Below, one piece after another: positions 58,559-64,000 of a DNA stretch of 64,000 nt. The DNA is from Ciborinia camelliae. Lineage: Eukaryota > Ascomycota > Leotiomycetes > Helotiales > Sclerotiniaceae. Location of the stretch: the NCBI GenBank assembly GCA_025890175.1, contig JANPYM010000003.1, forward strand, positions 1,895,795-1,959,794, read 5' to 3'. A model generated the notes under the pieces. It had not been told where the DNA came from. It worked only from the letters and a program-made list of their open reading frames with translations, and did no database searches. Every line of letters starts with the position of its first letter. Position 1 is the first letter of the stretch. The position numbers and the translations under genes are program-made.

Positions 58559-59824
58559 ATGATGTCCACCATCCAAGCCTCAAACAAGGGCACGTATGCC
58601 GTTGACATGGCCAAAAGTTTCTCACAGAATGCTGATGGCAAAACCTGTACGCATTCTTCTCCTTAACTCATAAATCAATCTGCCTCTAGCCTTAGTCTAA
58701 CATTTCACCTAGTTCTCATCACCGGCCCTAGTGAAGAAGGTCTCGGGGCAGAAATTGCCCTCTCCATAGCTTCGTCATCCAATCCTTCAATGATAATCCT
58801 CGCCGGTCGTACCAAAACAAAAATCATGCCCGTTATGTTCCTCATTCGTGATATGAACCCTAAGATTAATGTTGTCTGGATCCCGTTGAACTTGCTTGAT
58901 AATGCGTCCGTCCGCGAGGCGGCAGATGCTATCAAGAGACTGACGACTAAAATACATGTTGTTATCAACAATGCGGGAGTTATGGCTGTGCGAAACTATA
59001 CGACCTCGAAGCAGGGCGTCGAGGGTCAATTCGCCGCGAATTACTTGGGCCACTTTTTGTTGACTAACTTGCTGATGGATCGAATTGTTTCAGTGACAGA
59101 AGAGGGGGCAACAATCGTGAATGTGGGGAGCTTGGGGTATGAATTGGGTGAGGTGAAGCTTCATGACATTAACTTTGAGGTATGTCAAAATGTATCTTCT
59201 CTCATTTCAAGAACCATTCAACTGAAGTATCTCTGTCATAGGACGGGGAAGGATACGATGCTTGGAAGGCATTTGGACAATCAAAGACCGCAATGCTTCT
59301 CTGGAACACTGCCCTAGCCAAAAGGCTGGTTGACAAAGGGGTCGCAACAATTGTTGTACATCCAGGAAGTGAGTTTCTATAGTGTGGTGAAACAAACATA
59401 TGTTGACCATTCTCAAGCCACTCTAGAAACCAAACTTCTTGGAAACTCGAGTGTTGACCAAGAGCTTCTTGCAGAGGCGTACAATCTTGCTATCGAGAGA
59501 AATTATGGCAAGTAGCTTAACTAATATCCATCCCAGTATCTGACATTAGAATACAGGCAAATCTCTTCCACCTCAGAACATGGTGACAAGACAGGAAGCA
59601 GCCGGGGCAGTTATTCTTGCCGCACTTAATCCAGCATTCAGAGGTATATTCTAACTTTAAATCATCAACGCTATTGCTAATGGAAGAACCTAGGATCATC
59701 TCCGGGTTTTATCGTTGACGGGAAAATATACACAGAGACTAGGAGCTATGCTACTAGCGAGCAAGATGCCGAAAAACTATGGAAATTGAGCGAAGAACTT
59801 GTCGGGCAAGGTTTCAAGATCTAG
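58559..59824 (+). CDS. Short-chain dehydrogenase/reductase, catalytic Tyr replaced by Phe
   Basis: Six exons (58559-58646, 58713-59179, 59242-59368, 59418-59507, 59557-59643, 59694-59824) encode 329 residues. The fourth intron (59508-59556) uses a GC donor (GCAAGT) with a normal CAG acceptor; without it the frame stops at once, and with it SLPPQNM...AAGAVILAAL follows in phase. Rossmann features: LITGPSEEGLG (T-G-x3-G-x-G type, 31-41, with one extra residue), NNAG at 115-118, NYLGHF at 139-144, Ser169 in NVGSLG, then W-K-A-F-G-Q-S-K at 193-200. Relatives have Y-G-Q-S-K; here the active-site Tyr is Phe196, while Lys200 and Ser169 remain. The C-terminus (SPGFIVDGKI) is family-like. Either activity is altered or lost, or the gene is on the way to decay. 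Substrate unknown. Confidence 0.82.
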
Positions 59825-59982
59825 AATATGACATGAGGAACCTGAAATGGCTTGAATAAATACAATACATTAGCAACTAAGGAAAATGATCCGTAGCAAT
59901 TGGAAAACTTTTAGATATTGATTTTTTCTCTCCAAAAAAGGTCGGTTTTGAATGCATTGCAAAAATCATTTTGGTGAAGCAG

Positions 59983-61031
59983 TTATACTTCCAACACTAG
60001 TTTTACGCCACTGGCGCCTTCTTTCAACTCGTGTAATGCTTTGTTCGCGGATTCCAGTCTTCCGTCAACTACTTTGATACTTGGGCTTGGCACAAACTCG
60101 CCCGTCTGCAGCTTCTCCTTTAGCCAAGTCCAATAGAGCCAGCCATGGGGACCATTTCTTCCTTTCATCATCATCTGTTGGCGCCCAAATAAATTTGATA
60201 TCCACACCTTCCAAAGTTGTGTGTTGAGATCTCAAGGGAATCACCGATGCCAACTTGACGATATCATCACCCTTCGCAGCCTTTAGAATGTCCAAAATAA
60301 ATTGTAGGGCACCAGCGGCATCATATGCCAAATCGATTGGAATGACATACTTTTTTGCGGACTTCACAATGTTCTCCACAACATCACTATCCTTGTAATC
60401 AAATACTTTCGAGGCTCCGAGCTTCTTGACATATTCATGATACCGAGGGCTAGCGGTTGCATATACCACATATCCCATGTTCGCAGCTTATTGCACTCCT
60501 GCACCTCCAACGCTTCTACTTCCGCCCCATGCAAGATCCCCCTTATTATCCAGAGGTGTGAACTTTGTATCATGCGCCAAGCCAACAGAATACCAAACAG
60601 CCATCGCAGTTTGCACCACTATTGGGAGAATGCCTCTTCGTTATAGCTTATTCAGCTGGGTAATGAGTATACACTTGAAGCTGGCACAAGAACTTTCTTT
60701 TGAAATGCTCATGATCGGGATCACCTTGCGTGAAGAAGGTTGGCGCAAAAGCTGTCACACGTGTTCCAACTTTTGTTGCCGCGGCTGGCACGGATAAACC
60801 GGCATCAACTACGAAACCAGTAATATCAGAGTCGGGAATCGCAGGGTAGGAATCAATAGCAAAGTCATGATCGCGCATGGAATAATCAATTGTGTTGCAG
60901 GCGATGGAGTGGACTTCTATGAGAAGTTCTTCGGGACCTTGTGCAGGGGTTGATCAGAGAACTATTTCCAAAGGACCTCTCCTCTTGGGTATAATAGCAG
61001 CAAGGTGCTGTGCGATCGTTGTTGGGGTCAT
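59983..61031 (-). pseudogene. Zinc-type (MDR) dehydrogenase/enoyl-reductase pseudogene
   Basis: Starting at ATG 61031, minus-strand translation gives a clear medium-chain dehydrogenase/reductase of the fungal alcohol-dehydrogenase-like/trans-enoyl-reductase type, but in pieces. MTPTTIAQHLAAII...EIVL is followed by an in-frame TGA. The frame then runs STPAQGPEELLIEVHSIACN through SDITGFVVDAG and VGTRVTAFAPTFF before losing frame near 60700. A second frame resumes LPIVVQTAMAVWYSVGLAHD and WGGSRSVGGAGVQ (normally a G-x-S-S-V-G nucleotide loop), then a TAA, then MGYVVYATASPRYHEYVKKL and FDYKDSDVV. Near 60150 a second frameshift leads to WLYWTWLKEKLQTGEF and the family C-terminus GVKLVLEV. At least three nonsense codons and two frameshifts cannot all be explained by introns. 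It lies tail to tail with the SDR gene, 158 bp apart. Confidence 0.87.
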
Positions 61032-61304
61032 TGCGCGTAATATGAGATATTTTCAATTGAGGATATCGTATGAAAGCTTGAGATTGTGTTGATGAAGTGA
61101 AGAGGAGGGCAAACCTCTCCCTTCATACCCATTACTCTATCTCCATGCTTCGGATTGATTCATTACATTCCCAAACTACGAAGTAAGCCACATGGATAGT
61201 CCAGGGAATGTAATTTTTTATTTGTGCTTCACAACGACTGGCATTCATTGACCATTGCTGTCAGATAACATCCATATCCATTGATAGTGATCAGGATCGA
61301 AGCG

Positions 61305-61425
61305 AACCTCAGTTCGTATTCATTCATTTTCTGAAGACTCCGGCTGCGGGTAACCTAACCCAACCCAACCTAACCTAACTGGAACTAACTAACTAAACCC
61401 AACTAGGTAACCTCAGTTCGTATTC
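61305..61425. repeat. 17-bp direct repeats flanking CCTAAC-rich patch
   Basis: AACCTCAGTTCGTATTC occurs at 61305-61321 and again, identical, at 61409-61425. Between them lies a stretch of TAACC/AACCC/AACTAACT short repeats (61350-61402). Confidence 0.85.
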
Positions 61426-61661
61426 CCCGGTTGCTCGAGTGGGTCATATCTATCGTTGCAGGTGATGTGATTGGGTGGGGATAATTTGATGTCTATGTAA
61501 GGTTAAACAGTCATGGGCCCATGCATAACACAACACCAGTGAGTGTTGGAAGTCTCACTTCGACGCACAAATACGAAAGAAGGTTAGAGTGCATGCTAAA
61601 GAATACCCTCAAATTCCTCACCCAATTTCTAATGGATTTATAATCTTGCTGAGTTTTGTCT

Positions 61662-61731
61662 GGGTCGCGGGAATCGAATCTTGAGCCGGTCCTGAGAAAG
61701 GGATGGCTTTATACCACTCAACGGTTCGCCC
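61662..61731 (-). other. tRNA-like / Pol III box-containing relic
   Basis: A 70-nt minus-strand segment begins GGGCGAACC and ends CGCGACCC. It has a D-arm-like GTTGAGTGGTATAAAGCC and a good B-box/T-loop (GATTCGATTCC). The T stem (CAAGA versus CCCGC), the lower acceptor stem and the anticodon stem do not pair, so it is not a functional tRNA. It may be a decayed tRNA or the head of a tRNA-derived SINE. Confidence 0.25.
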
Positions 61732-62557
61732 ATTTCCGACAATCACAACTCTACCGACTAGTATGAAAATACGTTTGTAAACACCGAATGGATGTAATAG
61801 AAACATCAAGGCTTGTTACCACAGTTTAGGATCCTCTTATATCAAATCGTATCCACTCCACATTGTCATTCCTAAATAATCCTACAAGTAACCGCCTTAT
61901 CCCCCGACCAACACAAAAAGATTTACAGAACTCAAAACTCGCTCTCTGGCTCTTCCAATCCCACCGGATAACAAACAAGAAAATCATGTATATACCAAAG
62001 TCTAAAACTTCAGAATATTCCAAACATCGCAAGCGGCGGTATGTATTGTATTCCAGGCACTGAAACCAAGTTAGCAAAAGAGAATGAGTACCTAAGAAAT
62101 TATATTCCTAAATGGCAAAAGAGTTCATGCGCCACAAGGCGCACTAATCTCTGTTCGTTGCTGGCCGTGTGCATCCCTGACTCCGAAGGGATCGATTCCT
62201 CCCCACAGAGATACCACTTTCTCACCTCGAGCTGTCGTGTCTGACCGTTAAGACAGATTGCCGCTTTGTCAATACCACCATTTGACGAAGAGAGATGCAA
62301 TATCTGGGGTTATGAAGGTCAGGCGAATGGAGTGAAAGATGCAAATGTAACAAACATCATAGAAGCGAAACTAGGCCGGCGATGGACGGAGAAATGAAAT
62401 GATATAAATGATAAAAGATAGTACCTTGCGCAAATTCTTCTGTCATCTATTGTATCCAAAATATATCTTCTCTCTAGTTGATCTAAAGTCTAAGTATGAA
62501 ATATAGTGAGCGCTGAAATATCCTCTCCAATTCCACCCAACTTAATATTATATCCCA

Positions 62558-63889
62558 TTAAGCACCCAACTCCATACAAATTTCAGAAAACGATGGTCTA
62601 TCCATAACAATAGGATTGGTACACTTGTAATGCAATCGATTCAACTCCTCAATAGCATACCCTTCTTTCTCATCCCAAACACCGATATCCTCCCCAGCAA
62701 CAACATTTCGCGCCACCAATCCCAACATATCTTCAATCAAATGACCGAATGCGAAAACTTCCATCTTTTCAATTGCGCTTGAGTGTTCATAATCTTTCTG
62801 GTAAATTGTTGCAGCGCCGAAGTCTCCAAGAAGTGCATGGCCAGAGTTATCGATCAGGATATTATGAGCGTACAAATCTCCATGGGTGATTCCTCTCTCA
62901 TGGAGATGCATACTAGCTGATGCAATAGAGATTAGGATTTTGCGGCATTTTTCGATCGAAAAGACGGTTCCTGGATGAAATGCATCACGAGTACAGCTGT
63001 CAAGAGTCGGTGGAAGGCCCAAGTTGGTATAATGTGGAGGAATGAGCTCGAGTACCAATCCTCTCTTTTCTGGATGACCATGAATCTTGCCGATTGGATC
63101 AATGAGATTCGGATGACGGCCTGCAGCAATACATGCATTCATTTCGTCTGCAGGTACACCGTCACTGGTCACTTCGCCTTTAAACAACTTGACAGCGACA
63201 TCCTTTTCGGAAGTTTGTGACTTCCACACACCCTTTGAAATTATACCAGAAGCACCTTCTCCCAAAAGTTCATGCACTTCTAGATCCAACCAAGCAATAT
63301 CATCCAATATCGGATTGTCTTCATTCGATGGAGTACATGGGTTTCCAGAGAACGAAAGAAATGATAATTCGGGAAGACTGAGCAACCAAGTAGGTAATTG
63401 AGCGATATTGTTAGCTGACAGTCTCAGTAAGCCCAACTTACGGCAATGAGACATTTCATCAGGGAGAGTGTTTAATCGATTCCCTGCTAGCATGCATTTT
63501 TGAAGTCGATGACATTGTCCAATACTCTTGGGTAGAGATTCAATCTTGTTATTGGTAAGGATCAACCAGCGTAACTTGCGCGGAAAGGCTCCTTCAGGGA
63601 TTGTAGTCATGCCATTGTTCTTGAAGGCAATCATTTCTAGTGAACGACACTGAGCTAATTCTTTGGGGAAGGTGGTGAAGTTGCAGTCGGAGAAGAAAGC
63701 AACCTTAAGTTTGTGAAGTCGGTGGATGTCATTGGGAAGTGTGGAGAGAAGATTATTGGAAAGATCAAGGATCTCGAGGGTGTCGTAGAGATCCAAGATC
63801 TCCCGGGGAAACTCAGTGAGGCCACATGATAACTTCAGTCGTCTTGTTCCTTTGTATTTTCCCGCGTGGAGATCCTCGAAAGACTGCAT
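62558..63889 (-). CDS. Leucine-rich-repeat protein kinase, bacterial type
   Basis: A single intron-less exon encodes 443 residues. Residues 1-185 are seven or so LRRs (e.g. LEILDLSNNLLSTLP, LRWLILTNNKIESLP, LQKCMLAGNRLNTLP). Residues 205-443 are a protein kinase: GEGASG (210-215, glycine loop), VAVK with Lys234, Glu249, HGDLYAHN (336-343, catalytic Asp338 and Asn343), DFG at 356-358, and MDRPSF near the end. All core catalytic residues are present. The HGD in place of HRD and the early kinase boundary match a family of about 430-residue LRR-kinases that I know from proteobacteria, where the same phrases (LSCGLTEFPREI, KLFKGxVTSDG, ESCTRD) recur. There is no signal peptide or membrane helix, so it should be cytosolic. 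LRR-kinase fusions are rare in ascomycetes. Horizontal acquisition is inferred. Confidence 0.88.
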   Translation of the reverse strand: MQSFEDLHAGKYKGTRRLKLSCGLTEFPREILDLYDTLEILDLSNNLLSTLPNDIHRLHKLKVAFFSDCNFTTFPKELAQCRSLEMIAFKNNGMTTIPEGAFPRKLRWLILTNNKIESLPKSIGQCHRLQKCMLAGNRLNTLPDEMSHCRKLGLLRLSANNIAQLPTWLLSLPELSFLSFSGNPCTPSNEDNPILDDIAWLDLEVHELLGEGASGIISKGVWKSQTSEKDVAVKLFKGEVTSDGVPADEMNACIAAGRHPNLIDPIGKIHGHPEKRGLVLELIPPHYTNLGLPPTLDSCTRDAFHPGTVFSIEKCRKILISIASASMHLHERGITHGDLYAHNILIDNSGHALLGDFGAATIYQKDYEHSSAIEKMEVFAFGHLIEDMLGLVARNVVAGEDIGVWDEKEGYAIEELNRLHYKCTNPIVMDRPSFSEICMELGA

Positions 63890-64000
63890 GTTGGAAAGGT
63901 GTTTTTAGGTTGAGGGGGAGGTTGGCTAGCAATGCGTATAGTGTGTCGGGTGACGGTGCTTCGTGGAAATATACCAAGACAAATAGGTTCAAAAATATAC

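Larger units (their letters stand above)
61032..62557. other. Intergenic region between MDR pseudogene and LRR-kinase
   Basis: About 1.5 kb without a supported gene. It contains a CCTAAC/CCCAAC-rich patch flanked by a 17-bp direct repeat, a tRNA-like segment, a TGCGCC-ACAA-GGCGCA hairpin (62130-62145) and an ATCCCT...AGGGAT hairpin (62173-62191). The frame at 62100-62300 (-) is not protein-like. Confidence 0.5.

Noticed and set aside
61350..61402. Interstitial telomere repeat
   Set aside because: Units are mixed TAACC, AACCC and AACT, not tandem TTAGGG/CCCTAA, so only loosely telomere-like.
62130..62191. Structured RNA gene (two hairpins)
   Set aside because: Two short inverted repeats without recognisable snRNA, snoRNA or tRNA signatures; insufficient support.
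1..64000. CRISPR array, rRNA, complete transposon or attachment sites
   Set aside because: Tandem repeats present are microsatellites without spacers; no transposase, reverse transcriptase or rRNA sequence was recognised on either strand.

Overview
The window is nuclear DNA of a filamentous ascomycete. Genes are split by short GT-AG introns (mostly 48-93 nt, usually with a CTAAC/CTGAC-like branch point). The proteins are typically fungal (Mdm12, Noc2, a Zn2Cys6 regulator, Vps60, Vps28). Long AT-rich intergenic tracts are filled with TAGG/CCTA tetranucleotide runs and other microsatellites. The style fits Leotiomycetes such as the Sclerotiniaceae (Botrytis/Sclerotinia), but that placement is an inference from sequence style, not from a search.

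Layout. 1-12.7 kb is a gene-rich housekeeping block: a mitochondrial DUF1992/DNAJC28-like protein (1552-3324, -), the acidic 3' end of an unidentified gene (4176-4781, -), a SAPS-family regulatory subunit of Sit4/PP6 phosphatase (5272-8371, -), ESCRT-III Vps60 (10034-10731, +), and a Zn2Cys6 regulator whose zinc cluster is split by an intron (11151-12680, -). A secreted alpha/beta hydrolase lies at 16511-17822 (+). Next come about 6 kb without a gene (17.8-23.9 kb), full of satellites and a ~114-bp tandem duplication, upstream of a small single-pass membrane protein (23946-24554, +). 26.8-35.8 kb is a second housekeeping block: the betaine-lipid synthase Bta1 (26812-29595, -), ribosome-assembly factor Noc2 (30568-32895, -) and ESCRT-I Vps28 (33402-34225, +) sharing a divergent promoter, and the ERMES subunit Mdm12 (34460-35755, -).

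35.8-54.9 kb is sparse. It holds a 60-residue six-cysteine protein, a 166-residue unknown, a secreted/membrane Ser/Thr-rich protein, a small orphan ORF and a decayed ORF. 54.9-64 kb is accessory in character: a SET/MYND protein with a degenerate SET core and a 649-nt intron, an SDR oxidoreductase with Phe in place of the catalytic Tyr, a zinc-type (MDR) enoyl-reductase/alcohol-dehydrogenase pseudogene broken by several stops and frameshifts, and an intron-less LRR-plus-protein-kinase gene. The last has an architecture that is rare in fungi and resembles a bacterial family, making it the best candidate for horizontal transfer.

Functionally, Vps28 (ESCRT-I) and Vps60 (ESCRT-III accessory) act in the same multivesicular-body pathway. 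Bta1 (betaine lipid made at the ER) and Mdm12 (ER-mitochondria lipid-exchange tether) both concern membrane lipids. There is no evidence that these pairs are operon-like units. No rRNA, convincing tRNA, CRISPR array or complete transposon was seen. Exon coordinates were worked out by hand from splice consensus, reading phase and family knowledge.
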